Assembly (NCBI GenBank): GCA_028288025.1
Contig: JAQBOM010000015.1
Location: forward strand, 26,068 to 90,067
Direction of reading: 5' to 3'
From: Mucilaginibacter sp.
GTDB taxonomy: Bacteria > Bacteroidota > Bacteroidia > Sphingobacteriales > Sphingobacteriaceae
DNA: 64,000 bases
Below, in pieces: positions 26,906 to 36,098 of this stretch. A program made the translations under genes and the position numbers. The notes under the pieces are model-generated. The model was not told where the DNA came from. It did no database searches and saw only the letters and a list, made by a program, of their open reading frames with translations. Positions within the stretch are counted from its first letter, which is position 1; every line of letters starts with the position of its first letter.

Positions 26906-27949
26906 ATGGCAGCCGAAACGAATCAAACCAAGTTACTTAAAGCATTAGAAGAAAGAAATGCCTTTATCGAGACCATTTTGCAAAACCTCCCCATCGGCGT
27001 CGCGGTGAATAAAGTGGACAGTGGAAAAGCGACCGCGGTTAATAGACGGTTTAGTGAAATATATGGCTGGCCGGATCAGGATTTGTCTGATGTTTTGGGT
27101 TTTTTCAATAATCTGTACCCGGATGAGGCATATCGAAATGAAATAATGGCCCAGGTAATGGGTGATATTCAAAGCCGCGACCCGGAACGAATGGTATGGA
27201 ATAATATAGTTATTACCATGCGCACGGGCGAAAAACGAATTGTTAATGCAAAAAATATCCCCCTTTACGATCAAAACCTGATGATCTCTACGGTGATGGA
27301 TGTGACGAATGAATACAAGCAGGCTGAGGAAATACGGCGTACCAAAGCTAACCAGGGCGCTTTAATCAATGGCATCCAGGACATGATATGGTCAGTTGAT
27401 ACTAATCTGCACCTTATTACGGCAAACAATTCTTTTGTGGAAATGGTGAAATCACTTACCGGTGAATTTATTACGGAAGGAGAATCAGTATTGTTAAAAG
27501 AATTTGGGGAAGAACGACTAGCTAAATGGAGACGGAATTATGAACGTGCATTTAACGGAGAACAGTTCAACGTAAACAACGAGCACTATAACCCGATAAC
27601 ACAAGCAATCCGGTACAGCTTAATTTCTTTAAGCCCAATGATAAACGAAGACGGCCATATTTTTGGCGTGGCATGTTATTCGCAGGACATCACTCAAAAT
27701 ACATTGAACATATTGGAGCTGAAGCAGCGTGAATCGCTTATAACGCATCAAAATGAACAACTCACCGAAATCGCGCAGATCAATGCCCACGAGATTAGAC
27801 GCCCGGTCGCAAGTATCCTGGGTTTAATACATCTACTTAAAGAGACCGGTGAAATAGAATCAACTAAGGAGCTGCTGCAATACCTCGAAAAAGCTGCAGG
27901 TCAGCTGGATGGCGTCATTAAGCGTATTATTGACAAAACTGCTCCTTAA
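26906..27949 (+). CDS. PAS-domain protein with HisKA-like segment but no ATPase domain
   Basis: A 347-aa soluble protein. Two PAS domains are visible (about 15-135 and 150-270): the first has RRFSEIYGWPDQDL and RTGEKRIVNAKNIPL, the second has DMIWSVDTNLHLITANN and ACYSQDIT. An H-box-like helix AHEIRRPVASILGLIHLL follows (about 290), then about 40 residues and the end. No HATPase_c domain is present, so it cannot autophosphorylate alone. It could be a phosphotransfer or dimerisation partner, or a truncated kinase. The reading frame looks intact. Confidence 0.8.
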   Translation: MAAETNQTKLLKALEERNAFIETILQNLPIGVAVNKVDSGKATAVNRRFSEIYGWPDQDLSDVLGFFNNLYPDEAYRNEIMAQVMGDIQSRDPERMVWNNIVITMRTGEKRIVNAKNIPLYDQNLMISTVMDVTNEYKQAEEIRRTKANQGALINGIQDMIWSVDTNLHLITANNSFVEMVKSLTGEFITEGESVLLKEFGEERLAKWRRNYERAFNGEQFNVNNEHYNPITQAIRYSLISLSPMINEDGHIFGVACYSQDITQNTLNILELKQRESLITHQNEQLTEIAQINAHEIRRPVASILGLIHLLKETGEIESTKELLQYLEKAAGQLDGVIKRIIDKTAP

Positions 27950-28072
27950 ATTCTGGCTGACACGGATGTATATAGCTTTCATTCCGGACGATACATCGTT
28001 GTCAAAATATCATCGGGCACTAGCCGCGTATTAATAGGTATAGTTTTTGATAGCCAAATCAAAAATCAACTT

Positions 28073-28270
28073 ATGAAAACTTCAACTTTACCTATTGTTT
28101 GTTTTTTACTCATGTTCTCGCTTTCGGGCTGCGGATTAATGGAAGATGCTTTTAAAGCAGGACTGTTCTTCGGATTGATCATCGTTGCCATTATTGCCCT
28201 GCTCGTTTGGGTGCTGCGATTTGGAATAAACATGCTTACTAAAAAAGGCATTATGAAGCTAAGTGAATAA
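28073..28270 (+). CDS. Small membrane protein / putative lipoprotein
   Basis: A 65-aa protein with a signal-like N-terminus and a lipobox-like LSGC at about residue 20, then a second hydrophobic helix (about 30-55) and a short basic tail. If cleaved at the Cys it would be a lipoprotein carrying its own TM helix, which is odd; it may simply be a two-TM protein. No family is recognised. Confidence 0.55.
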   Translation: MKTSTLPIVCFLLMFSLSGCGLMEDAFKAGLFFGLIIVAIIALLVWVLRFGINMLTKKGIMKLSE

Positions 28271-28311
28271 CGTTTCGCTGCTACGCCTGTTGCCCCGGCC
28301 ATGTATTGTTG

Positions 28312-28950
28312 TTATGGCAACGGCTTTACCATAATATTCTTAAAATATACCAGGCTGTTTGGATCGTGGCCCTGAAGGGCGAAGGTGCCGCTTGAAAGCA
28401 CACGCTGTTTGTCGCCTGCGGCCCGCTGCACATTATCGGGCTCGGTGTAATCGAGTACTACCTTATTGTTTAATTTAACGATGATTCTTTTATCAAGCAC
28501 AGTAATGTACATGGTAAACCATTCATTATCCTTCACATATACTTGTTTGATATTTTCTATTCCGTACAGGCTGCCAGTTCTTATCCAATCGGTGTGCGAG
28601 TTGTTTACCTGCACCTCGTAGCCTTTTGACGGCCAGCCGCCCTGCTGGTATGCGGTATGAATGTAAATCCCGGAGTTGGCGCCTTTATGGGTCATTACAT
28701 CCGCCTTAAACTGGAAATTTTGGAAATTGTGATCCTTCACAGGGCCGTTGTAAAACAAGTGCGCTGTTTTTCCGTGCACCACGATCATCCCCTTCTGAAC
28801 CGAGAACGTTTGTGCGTTAGCGCCAACTTTCCATCCGGAAAGCGATTTGCCGTCAAATAACGAGATCCATCCACTTGTTGAATAATTTCTCAATGCCGAG
28901 CACGAAAACAGGCAACTGATTACAAAAAAGCAAACGATTTTATTTTTCAT
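28312..28950 (-). CDS. DUF1080 (3-keto-disaccharide hydrolase-like) lipoprotein
   Basis: A 212-aa protein with a lipoprotein signal (LFSC at about residue 18). The single DUF1080 domain opens with GWISLFDGKSLSGWKVG and continues with GANSGIYIH and a GWPSKGYEVQVNN segment; the family folds as a concanavalin-like beta-sandwich and includes 3-keto-glycoside hydrolases. Substrate unknown. It lies 4 bp downstream of the carboxypeptidase-like gene, likely one operon. Confidence 0.88.
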   Translation of the reverse strand: MKNKIVCFFVISCLFSCSALRNYSTSGWISLFDGKSLSGWKVGANAQTFSVQKGMIVVHGKTAHLFYNGPVKDHNFQNFQFKADVMTHKGANSGIYIHTAYQQGGWPSKGYEVQVNNSHTDWIRTGSLYGIENIKQVYVKDNEWFTMYITVLDKRIIVKLNNKVVLDYTEPDNVQRAAGDKQRVLSSGTFALQGHDPNSLVYFKNIMVKPLP

Positions 28951-28954
28951 GATT

Positions 28955-29656
28955 TTACTGTTGACTTTTCACATCGCTGGTAAGCGCAGGCAGATGCCGC
29001 TTTTCGGGCGGCAGCGCCTGGTATTTTTTATAGCTGTCGTTAATATAAACTGCCAGGGATTCGCTATTATTACCCCTGATGAATGCATACGAAGGGCGAT
29101 AAAGCGTCATGAAATCTTCGAGATCCCGGCCCTTTAGCGGAACAATGCTGCCGACATAAGCCCGGGTAAACACGGCGTCAACATGGCGTTGCTGCTCCTC
29201 CGTCACAAAATAGCGTTTGAGCTTACGTGCATCCCTGCCTTCTTTACTGAACCAGCTTGTCGGCGACATGATGTAAACCTTGCTCTTTGTATAAATTTCG
29301 GGATATTCCTTGTGCGGGTCAAATGCCTGGCGGGTTGAAGAGATGCTCACTTCCCTTAACGCGATGGTTTTGGTTACCATCACGACCTTCTTTGATGTGA
29401 GGTCAATTAAATATAATGTATCTGAAATAAAACCCGGTGAATCAAAAATGATCAAATTCCCGGTTTCCGCTTTTATGCTGAAATTCCCGGAATTGTCGGT
29501 AATGGTTATCTGTTTGTTATTATTATTCCTGATAAAAACATTCGGCATGCGATTATTGCTCCCGCTCTCATACACCGTACCCTTTAACAGGCTTTGTGCC
29601 ATTGCCGGGCCTGTAGCCAGCAGTATCAAAACAACCAAAAAATACTTTTTATGCAT
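28955..29656 (-). CDS. Exported carboxypeptidase-like regulatory-domain protein
   Basis: A 233-aa protein with a signal peptide ending AMAQ (about residue 21). A CarboxypepD_reg-like beta-sandwich follows (about 24-105: LLKGTVYESGSNNRMPNVFI, TDNSGNFSI). The C-terminal half is charged and alpha-helical with no known domain. There is no TonB receptor domain, so this is a stand-alone version. The DUF1080 gene follows directly. Confidence 0.8.
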   Translation of the reverse strand: MHKKYFLVVLILLATGPAMAQSLLKGTVYESGSNNRMPNVFIRNNNNKQITITDNSGNFSIKAETGNLIIFDSPGFISDTLYLIDLTSKKVVMVTKTIALREVSISSTRQAFDPHKEYPEIYTKSKVYIMSPTSWFSKEGRDARKLKRYFVTEEQQRHVDAVFTRAYVGSIVPLKGRDLEDFMTLYRPSYAFIRGNNSESLAVYINDSYKKYQALPPEKRHLPALTSDVKSQQ

Positions 29657-29796
29657 AGGTATAAATGTTGCTGTTAGTTAAACTCTATTAGTATATTATA
29701 GTTTTCATTTTAACGTCTTGCGCCAAAATAAAAATGGAGATTAAGGATAAACAGGTCGTTTCTTCCGTGCTAATCACTGATCTCCAATCTCTAAGT

Positions 29797-31803
29797 CTAT
29801 TTCTTCGTCCAAACGTTATTGTCCGGGTTAAAATCGGGAAGTACCTTGTCGGGATCATAAGTTACCGATTGTATCTCTTCAGTCGATGGATATTTAAATG
29901 TCCAGCTGCTGTTGCGCTCCCAAATTTCAACAGGCAATTTAACCCGGTCGGTTTTACCGCTTACTGTTTTAATTTCCAGTATAACCGGCATGGCCATTTT
30001 TTCAAGATTGTCGATGGTTATCAGTGCGCCTTTTGCCGGGTCGTCACTCACATATTTTACATCGCGTACAGCTACATCTAAACGCCAGTTGTTCATAAAC
30101 CAGCCTCTCCAAAACCATTGCAGGTTCTCGCCGCCGGCATTTTCAATGGTGCGGAAAAAGTCATCGGGGGTGGGGTGTTTAAATGCCCATTTAGCTATAT
30201 AAGTTTTGAAAGCAAAATCGAACCGTTCAGGGCCTAATATTTGTTCGCGTAAAAGCACCAGTCCGGCGCTCGGTTTTGAGTACAGCAGGGTGCCGGTATT
30301 CCTTTCTTTCAGGTTGGCAGGCTGGCTCATTACGGTTTCAAGATTAGGAGAGGTAAAGAACGGAGCAGCGCGATGCATATCCATTGCGCGGGTGCTTTTG
30401 TATTCTCCATTATTAAAATTTGCGGTTGATAGGGTATTGATAAAAGTGTTAAAACCTTCATCCATCCAGCCATATAAACGCTCGTTCGAGCCTACGATCA
30501 TCGGGAACCAGGTGTGGCCAAATTCATGGTCGTTAACTCCCCATAAACTTCCTTTTTTGGCCTTGTATCCGCAGAAAACAATGCCAGGGTACTCCATGCC
30601 GCCTACGATACCTGCAACGGCCGTAGCTGCAGGGTATGGGAACTCAAACCATTTGGCGGAATTATATTCTATTGATTTTTTAACGTATTCTGTTGAGCGT
30701 CCCCAGGCATCATTGCCATCACTTTCAACGGGGTAAGCTGATATAGCGATGGATTTTTTTCCGCTTGGCAAGTTCATTTTGGCCGCGTCGATGATAAACG
30801 CTGCGGATGATCCCCATGAGGCATCGCGTGCGTTTCTTATTTTAAAGTGCCATGTTAGCTCTTTTTTGCCGGCCGGGCGCGAAGCAGGATCAGTAACCTC
30901 ACCTGCCGAACGTATTACTACTGTTTTTTCGCTATTAGCGGCCTCTGCCCAGCGTTTAATTTGCGCAGGCGTATATACTTCTTGTGGGTTCAATAGTTCG
31001 CCGGAAGCCACTACGATATGATTAGCCGGCGCGGTAATACTCAGGTCGAAATCGCCGTATTCCAGGTAAAACTCACCCGGGCCGGTATAAGGTATGGTGT
31101 TCCATCCCCAGATATCATCGTAAACGCACATACGCGGATACCATTGCGCTACCTGGAAAATTTTGCCGTTCTTGGTATCCTGGATACCCATACGGTCAGA
31201 ACCATAATTGGGCGAAATAAAAGAATATTCGATCTTTAATTTCACCTGTCCGCCGGCTGCGTTTACAGCCGCTGGTAAAAATAGCTGCATTCGGGTATCG
31301 GTTACCAGGAATTTTACTTCCGTGGCGGCACCCTTCGCGCCAAGCATTTTTATCGATTTGATTTTAAACCCCGCATCAAGCGCCTGACCGCGGCCCCAGT
31401 TGCGGCTCGACGGCATTGGCGGGTTACCCACCAATGGCACGATAGCTGTACCCCGTGAATCTGATTTGAAAAGATTCTGCTCCAGGTTCATCCATAAATA
31501 GCCAAGTTTTTGCGGACTATTATTGGTATATGTCAGTATTTCCGACCCTGTGATCTCATTTGTCTGGTCATTCAGATTAGCGGCTAACTGGTAATCGGCC
31601 CGGTTTTGCCAATATTTTGGTCCCGGTTCACCGTCGGCAGCGCGGTATTCGGTGCCGTTTTTGGTGTAAAACAACGGCCCGAAGGTTTCATGATAATCGT
31701 AATTAGTAGCTGGCGCTGCAGCACCGGCGTTTTGCTGTGCCTGGCTAAGCGTTGTGGCCGCCATAAAAGCCAGGGTAAAACCGGCAATCAGGTTTAATTT
31801 CAT
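29797..31803 (-). CDS. M1-family metallopeptidase
   Basis: A 668-aa protein with a signal peptide (to about 22). The zinc site is HEFGHTWFP with the third ligand Glu in [10 protein letters not shown], 18 residues on, as in M1 peptidases. The exopeptidase motif region reads [11 protein letters not shown], with GGMEY in place of the usual GAMEN, a common variant in this subgroup. It should be periplasmic. Length fits the Bacteroidota M1 subgroup lacking the C-terminal ERAP-like domain. Confidence 0.92.
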   Translation of the reverse strand: MKLNLIAGFTLAFMAATTLSQAQQNAGAAAPATNYDYHETFGPLFYTKNGTEYRAADGEPGPKYWQNRADYQLAANLNDQTNEITGSEILTYTNNSPQKLGYLWMNLEQNLFKSDSRGTAIVPLVGNPPMPSSRNWGRGQALDAGFKIKSIKMLGAKGAATEVKFLVTDTRMQLFLPAAVNAAGGQVKLKIEYSFISPNYGSDRMGIQDTKNGKIFQVAQWYPRMCVYDDIWGWNTIPYTGPGEFYLEYGDFDLSITAPANHIVVASGELLNPQEVYTPAQIKRWAEAANSEKTVVIRSAGEVTDPASRPAGKKELTWHFKIRNARDASWGSSAAFIIDAAKMNLPSGKKSIAISAYPVESDGNDAWGRSTEYVKKSIEYNSAKWFEFPYPAATAVAGIVGGMEYPGIVFCGYKAKKGSLWGVNDHEFGHTWFPMIVGSNERLYGWMDEGFNTFINTLSTANFNNGEYKSTRAMDMHRAAPFFTSPNLETVMSQPANLKERNTGTLLYSKPSAGLVLLREQILGPERFDFAFKTYIAKWAFKHPTPDDFFRTIENAGGENLQWFWRGWFMNNWRLDVAVRDVKYVSDDPAKGALITIDNLEKMAMPVILEIKTVSGKTDRVKLPVEIWERNSSWTFKYPSTEEIQSVTYDPDKVLPDFNPDNNVWTKK

Positions 31804-31882
31804 TTTGTCGTATTTGAGTAATTTACAGGCAAGTATAAGATAAAAATCGGCAAAAGGCTGCGCCGTAAAACATTTGTTACGA

Positions 31883-31975
31883 GATGTTGGTGGATGGTTA
31901 ATTAGGTTGGATTGAGCTGATTATGTTAAATAGTTTTAATTACTTACCAAATCAACAACTCACTTAATCAACTTA
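31883..31975. repeat. Inverted repeat tract G (GATTAAG/AATCAAC type)
   Basis: The left part (GGTTAATTAGGTTGGATTGAG, about 31898-31918) and the right part (CCAAATCAACAACTCACTTAATCAAC, about 31948-31973, given by position) are imperfect inverted copies. The spacing of AATC words is near 9-10 nt, not 7. It lies between the M1 peptidase and ArsC-like genes and reaches the stop of the latter. Confidence 0.55.
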
Positions 31976-32304
31976 TTATAAGTCTCTTCGTCAAACCCAA
32001 AAAACAGAAAGCCATCCTTTTCAATAACCGGGCGTTTGATCATGCTCGTTTTTTGCTGGAGCAGTTTAAGGGCGTCATTGCTGGTTTTAATGCTTTCTTT
32101 AACCCGTGGGTCAAGCTGCTTCCAGGTGAGGCCCTGCTTATTTAAAAACTTTTCGTAGCCGGCTTTTTTGTCCCACTCGTTTAACTTTTCATCGCTGACG
32201 CCAAGCTTTTTAAAATCGTGAAACTCATACTCTACATTATTGGCTTTCAGCCAGTCGAGCGCTTTTTTAACCGTGTTGCAGTTGGTGATACCGTAAACTT
32301 TCAT
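31960..32304 (-). CDS. ArsC/Spx-family protein (YffB-like)
   Basis: A 114-aa thioredoxin-fold protein beginning MKVYGITNCNTVKKAL; the ATG at 32304 gives the usual length. There is one Cys in NCNT (no CxxC), as in the YffB/Spx subgroup. RPVIEKDGFLFFGF is the family's C-terminal signature. Arsenate reductase activity is not implied; YffB-type proteins have glutathione-dependent reductase activity at best. The longer frame upstream is repeat DNA. Confidence 0.9.
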   Translation of the reverse strand: MKVYGITNCNTVKKALDWLKANNVEYEFHDFKKLGVSDEKLNEWDKKAGYEKFLNKQGLTWKQLDPRVKESIKTSNDALKLLQQKTSMIKRPVIEKDGFLFFGFDEETYNKLIK

Positions 32305-32328
32305 TTTGCGAAGATAGGGGAGAAAAGG

Positions 32329-32545
32329 GTCAAGAATCAAGAGGCAAGATGTCAAGAAGCAAGACAACAGCTTTTGTAGCGTTCGATTTTACTTATGCAC
32401 GAACACCCCGAACTGGCGCGAACACCCACGAACGCCCCCGAACACGCCATTTTTCAGTTGGCAGTTATGCGTTAGCACTTGGCAGTCGGGTTGCACGTTG
32501 TACGTTGAAAGTTGTAAGCAGGCAGCCCCGTGCTATCTGCTCCAC
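32329..32545. repeat. Composite repeat region F
   Basis: Three repeat types are in a row: CAAGA-type 7-mers (32329-32368), the 94-bp element (32357-32450), then CAGTTGG / CGTTGTA-type words at 7-nt spacing (32455-32523). The order of types is the same as in the inverted copy at 24745-24890. Confidence 0.8.
32357..32450 (+). repeat. 94-bp dispersed repeat, copy F
   Basis: Matches the reverse complement of 24764-24857 at 86 of 94 positions by eye with no gaps. The run ACTTATGCACGAACACC and the next 16 bases are identical in both. CGAAC begins at element positions 44, 53, 63, 73 and 83, close to one helical turn apart. Confidence 0.85.
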
Positions 32546-32633
32546 ACCATATTTCAATTTCAAAAAATCTATTTCTAACTCCGCCCTCCCACCAATGAAC
32601 GAATGAACCAAAAATCCTGGTTCTCGGCGCTTC

Positions 32634-35099
32634 TTAATTATTGCCTCCCGATGTGCTTTTGCCGCCGCCCTTGGTGTCATCGTTCTCGATGCCGTGCTGG
32701 TTCTTTTTAATATCGCTGTTGAGCTTGCCGAACCGGAAATTCACGCGGAAAGCCAGCGACCGGTAATAATTTTGGTTAAAGGTGGTTTGGTAAAACGCAG
32801 TTGAGTTGATCGTCGACCTGAAGGTGTTGTATTTTTGATAAGGATTATTGGCCACCAAAACCAGGGTAAGCTTTTTATTAAAAAATTCTTTTGAAAGCAG
32901 GTACTGGTTAAAAATAAAGTCGCTCGATTTGCCCTGCAGGTTTACATTGCCACTGAAATAGCCTGCGTTAAAGGCGAAAGCAAATCCATTTTTAAACCTG
33001 TATCGCGTATTGCCAAAGGCGTTGCCGGTAAAGCCATTGTTATGATACATGCTGCCGCCAAAGGTGCCGCTCAGCCAAATATGATTTACCTGGCCGTTTA
33101 GCCCCAGGGTCCATTCTTTGGTAAGGTTCAAATTGGTGTTTATGTTTAACCCAACTGTTTTATGAGTACCCAGGTTTTCGAAAGTGGTATAAGTAACAGT
33201 ATCAGTTTTAGTCCCGACCTGCTCAGCCTGCAGACTGGATACATTTTGTATGGAGTTGTTGGAGAACGCATAGCTCAGTCCAATGTTGATTGAATTTTTA
33301 GTGAAATTGCTGTAGGTTAGCTCAAACGTATTGTCCAGCTCGGGCTTCAGAGCGGGGTTACCTGTGTTTACGAACGATGGGTTCGACCGGTCGATAAATG
33401 GGTTAAGCTGGAATATGCCCGGGCGCTGGATGCGCTGTGTAAAACCAAAATTAATACTGCTGGTTTTAAAACTCCGTTGGATAGATACCGATGGTATCAG
33501 GTTGTTGTAGCTCGGCGCCGTTGTAACACCCGACGAGATAAAATTAGCATTAAGGGAAGTATGCTCTAAACGCAGGCCTGCCTTACCGGACCACTTTTCC
33601 ATTTTTAACTGGTACGAATTATAAAGACTGTAAATGTCCTGGTGGTAATTGAAGTCGTTGGTAAGGGCATCATTGGTCACAAACTGTTGTGTTGTGGCAT
33701 TGCGGTCGTCCACGTGGAAATTGCTATAATTATTGCGCAAAATAGCCTTTGCGCCAGCCTCTATTGATACCTGTTTGGTAAGCGGGCTGGCATAATCAAC
33801 TTGCAAAGTATGGTCCTTATTGCCCGCATCGTTATACTGTTGATAGTCGGGATAAAAAGTCACAGGATAGTTGAACCTTCCGCTAAACAGATTATCATTT
33901 AACTGCTTATTCGGCGAGTAACTATATTTATATGAGAACGTAAGCAACCTGTCCTTTGATTTTTTAAACCCGAGCTGGTAATTAAGTGCCGCATCCAGGC
34001 CGGTAAAACTGCTTGTTCCGGCGTTTTGTAATGTGTATGCCTGCTTTTCAATTCCCAGGCTATCCGTCATTGAAAACTGGGTATTGGCCTGATCCTGGTT
34101 GTTTCCAAAAAGGTTTAGCGACGCGGTAATTAAATTTAATGTATCTAACTCATAGCTCATTTCTGTACCGAGGTAGTGAAAGCGGCCGTTTTGCGTATTT
34201 ATGCCTGTTTGGTTGATATTGGTTTTACTGGCAAATATATTTTCGACGCTTCCGAAAGTCGTACGTTGGTGGCCGCCGCTGCCAAAGCCTGCGAACAGGG
34301 ACATGCCGAATTTGCCTTGCTTAAGTGTTCCATTCAAATTATAACCCGGCCCGAAAACCGAATTGAAACGGGTATTCACCCCGATGTTATATCCCTGGTC
34401 GGCGTTTTTTTTGGTGATGATATTGATGATGCCGGATAATCCTTCTGCATCATATTTGGCAGGGGGCGTAGTGATCACCTCTATCTTTTGTATGTTAGTA
34501 GCCGGCATCGACTTTAATATATCAGAAGGATTTTTGGCCACCAGGGCGGATTCCTTGCCGTTGATCAATATCTTATAATTACTGTTGCCTTTTAATTGAA
34601 TATTGTCGTTGCCGTCTACGGTCAATAAAGGAACTTTACGCATCATCTCGAGCGCCGACAGTGCCTTGCTGTCCGGGTCGGCTTGTATATCGTAGCTGAT
34701 CCGGTCTACCTCCTGCTTCATCAGCGGCTTTACCGCGGTTACCGATACCTCATTTAATTGTTTGCTTGACGCGGATAGCAATACTTTCCCCACATTCACA
34801 TCAGCATCCGTGCCGCTTACATTGATCGTTTTGGTTTTAAATCCTACGGACGCAAATATCAGCTTGTAAGGTTTACCTGTTGCGCTTTTTAACTCAAAAC
34901 TGCCATCGTCTTTAGTTAATGAACCCTTAACTGATTGCTGGGTTTTGACATCCTGTAGAACAACGGTTACGTAACCCATGGGCTTGTTGGCAACGGAATC
35001 TATCACAATGCCCTTAATGATCAATGCAGGGGGTGCGGTTTGAGCCCTAACGGTGACTATCATAAAGCAGTAGGCTGCAAAGAGTAAAAGTCTGTTCAT
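32634..35099 (-). CDS. Outer membrane beta-barrel (TonB receptor-like) protein
   Basis: An 821-aa protein with a signal peptide (to about 20), a CarboxypepD_reg-like domain (about 26-115: IKGIVIDSVANKPMGYVTV), a TonB plug-like domain (about 130-235: MMRKVPLLTVDGNDNIQLKG) and an outer-membrane barrel (OMP_b-brl_3 type) to the end, plus a short polar Gly/Ser/Asn tail. The family is often annotated outer membrane beta-barrel protein. No SusD partner is adjacent, so the substrate cannot be guessed. Confidence 0.9.
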   Translation of the reverse strand: MNRLLLFAAYCFMIVTVRAQTAPPALIIKGIVIDSVANKPMGYVTVVLQDVKTQQSVKGSLTKDDGSFELKSATGKPYKLIFASVGFKTKTINVSGTDADVNVGKVLLSASSKQLNEVSVTAVKPLMKQEVDRISYDIQADPDSKALSALEMMRKVPLLTVDGNDNIQLKGNSNYKILINGKESALVAKNPSDILKSMPATNIQKIEVITTPPAKYDAEGLSGIINIITKKNADQGYNIGVNTRFNSVFGPGYNLNGTLKQGKFGMSLFAGFGSGGHQRTTFGSVENIFASKTNINQTGINTQNGRFHYLGTEMSYELDTLNLITASLNLFGNNQDQANTQFSMTDSLGIEKQAYTLQNAGTSSFTGLDAALNYQLGFKKSKDRLLTFSYKYSYSPNKQLNDNLFSGRFNYPVTFYPDYQQYNDAGNKDHTLQVDYASPLTKQVSIEAGAKAILRNNYSNFHVDDRNATTQQFVTNDALTNDFNYHQDIYSLYNSYQLKMEKWSGKAGLRLEHTSLNANFISSGVTTAPSYNNLIPSVSIQRSFKTSSINFGFTQRIQRPGIFQLNPFIDRSNPSFVNTGNPALKPELDNTFELTYSNFTKNSINIGLSYAFSNNSIQNVSSLQAEQVGTKTDTVTYTTFENLGTHKTVGLNINTNLNLTKEWTLGLNGQVNHIWLSGTFGGSMYHNNGFTGNAFGNTRYRFKNGFAFAFNAGYFSGNVNLQGKSSDFIFNQYLLSKEFFNKKLTLVLVANNPYQKYNTFRSTINSTAFYQTTFNQNYYRSLAFRVNFRFGKLNSDIKKNQHGIENDDTKGGGKSTSGGNN

Positions 35100-35199
35100 A
35101 CGAGATTTTCGTAATAGGACGCCGGAAGTACTAATATGTGACAGAATCGGATAAAATTTAACAAATTTTAACTAACGGGTTAGTTATTTAAGGGTAGGC

Positions 35200-35760
35200 T
35201 TATTTATTGAACCTGGTCATGGTCAGCTCGGTGCCAATTGTTGCGAAACTTTTTACCATTTCAATGGCGCGGTCAATAAGCGCGGGCAGGGCGGGCAACT
35301 CATCTTCATCAAAACCGCTTAATACATAATCAACCTGGCGGCCCTTTGCGAAATTGTCGCCAACGCCAAAACGCAGGCGTGCGTAATCATTGTGGCCCAG
35401 CCGGGCCTCGATATCTTTTAAACCATTATGTCCCGCAGCGCTGCCCTTGGGCTTTAAGCGTAAAGTGCCGAATGGAAGAGCTATATCGTCAACCAAAATT
35501 AAAACGTTTTCAATTGGTATCTTCAGTTCCTGCATCCAGTGGGTAACGGCCTTGCCGCTGAGATTCATATAGGTAGTCGGTTTTATAAGGCAAAGGGTAC
35601 GGGCTTTGTGGGATACTTCGGTATAATAAGCCAGCCGCATATGGTGGAATTTTTCACCTTCCTGCTTCACCATCTCGTCTAGTATCATAAACCCCGCATT
35701 ATGCCGGGTATCAGCATATTCGGGACCGATGTTTCCTAAACCGATTATCAGGTATTTCAT
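35200..35760 (-). CDS. pth: Peptidyl-tRNA hydrolase
   Basis: A 186-aa enzyme. The motifs are GLGNIGPEYADTRHNAGF with the catalytic His, the Asn of TTYMNLSGKAV, DDIALPFG and GSAAGHNGLKDIE. It frees tRNA from dropped-off peptidyl-tRNA. It lies downstream of the rplY gene on the same strand, separated by two copies of a palindromic repeat. The L25-Pth neighbourhood is common in bacteria. Confidence 0.97.
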   Translation of the reverse strand: MKYLIIGLGNIGPEYADTRHNAGFMILDEMVKQEGEKFHHMRLAYYTEVSHKARTLCLIKPTTYMNLSGKAVTHWMQELKIPIENVLILVDDIALPFGTLRLKPKGSAAGHNGLKDIEARLGHNDYARLRFGVGDNFAKGRQVDYVLSGFDEDELPALPALIDRAIEMVKSFATIGTELTMTRFNK

Positions 35761-35775
35761 TTTTTAGTTTTATAC

Positions 35776-35876
35776 AAAATGCTTTTGTCATCCTGAACAT
35801 AGTGAGGATCTTCTACGCCAACATGGATGAGTTGACCAGGTGAAGAAGATTCTTCGCTGCCGCTCAGAATGACAAA
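35776..35876. repeat. Palindromic TGTCATCCTGAAC element, copy 1
   Basis: An element of about 100 bp whose ends are inverted (TTTTGTCATCCTGA and TCAGAATGACAAA) and whose middle includes GAAGAAGATTCTTC. It matches copy 2, eight bases further on, with a few mismatches. Similar TGTCATCCTGA sequences are known to be dispersed in many bacterial genomes. Confidence 0.8.
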
Positions 35877-35883
35877 GAAAATA

Positions 35884-35986
35884 AAAATGCTTTTGTCATC
35901 CTGAACGTAGTGAAGGATCTTCTGCGCCTACATAGATGACGTTGATCAGGTGAAGAAGATTCTTCGCTGCCGCACAGAATGACAAA
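35884..35986. repeat. Palindromic TGTCATCCTGAAC element, copy 2
   Basis: A direct repeat of copy 1, with a few mismatches and an extra base in GTGAAGGATC. Both copies carry the GAAGAAGATTCTTC palindrome. They stand between rplY and pth, before the rplY terminator. Confidence 0.8.
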
Positions 35987-36007
35987 TAGCAATTGTGTTC
36001 AAAGTAA

Positions 36008-36044
36008 ACAAAAAAACAGCGATAAGTATAAACTTATCGCTGTT
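36008..36044 (-). terminator. Terminator after rplY
   Basis: A 13-bp stem (AACAGCGATAAGT at 36015-36027, ACTTATCGCTGTT at 36032-36044) is followed on the minus strand by a run of T. A perfect 18-bp palindrome TCCCGATAGCTATCGGGA lies next to it at 36046-36063. Confidence 0.8.
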
Positions 36045-36098
36045 ATCCCGATAGCTATCGGGACGGTAAAATCACCAATCAATCGGTGAAATCCCTAA

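Noticed and set aside
31960..32304. Arsenate reductase of an ars operon
   Set aside because: No arsB/arsR nearby and the Cys context fits the YffB/Spx-like subgroup.
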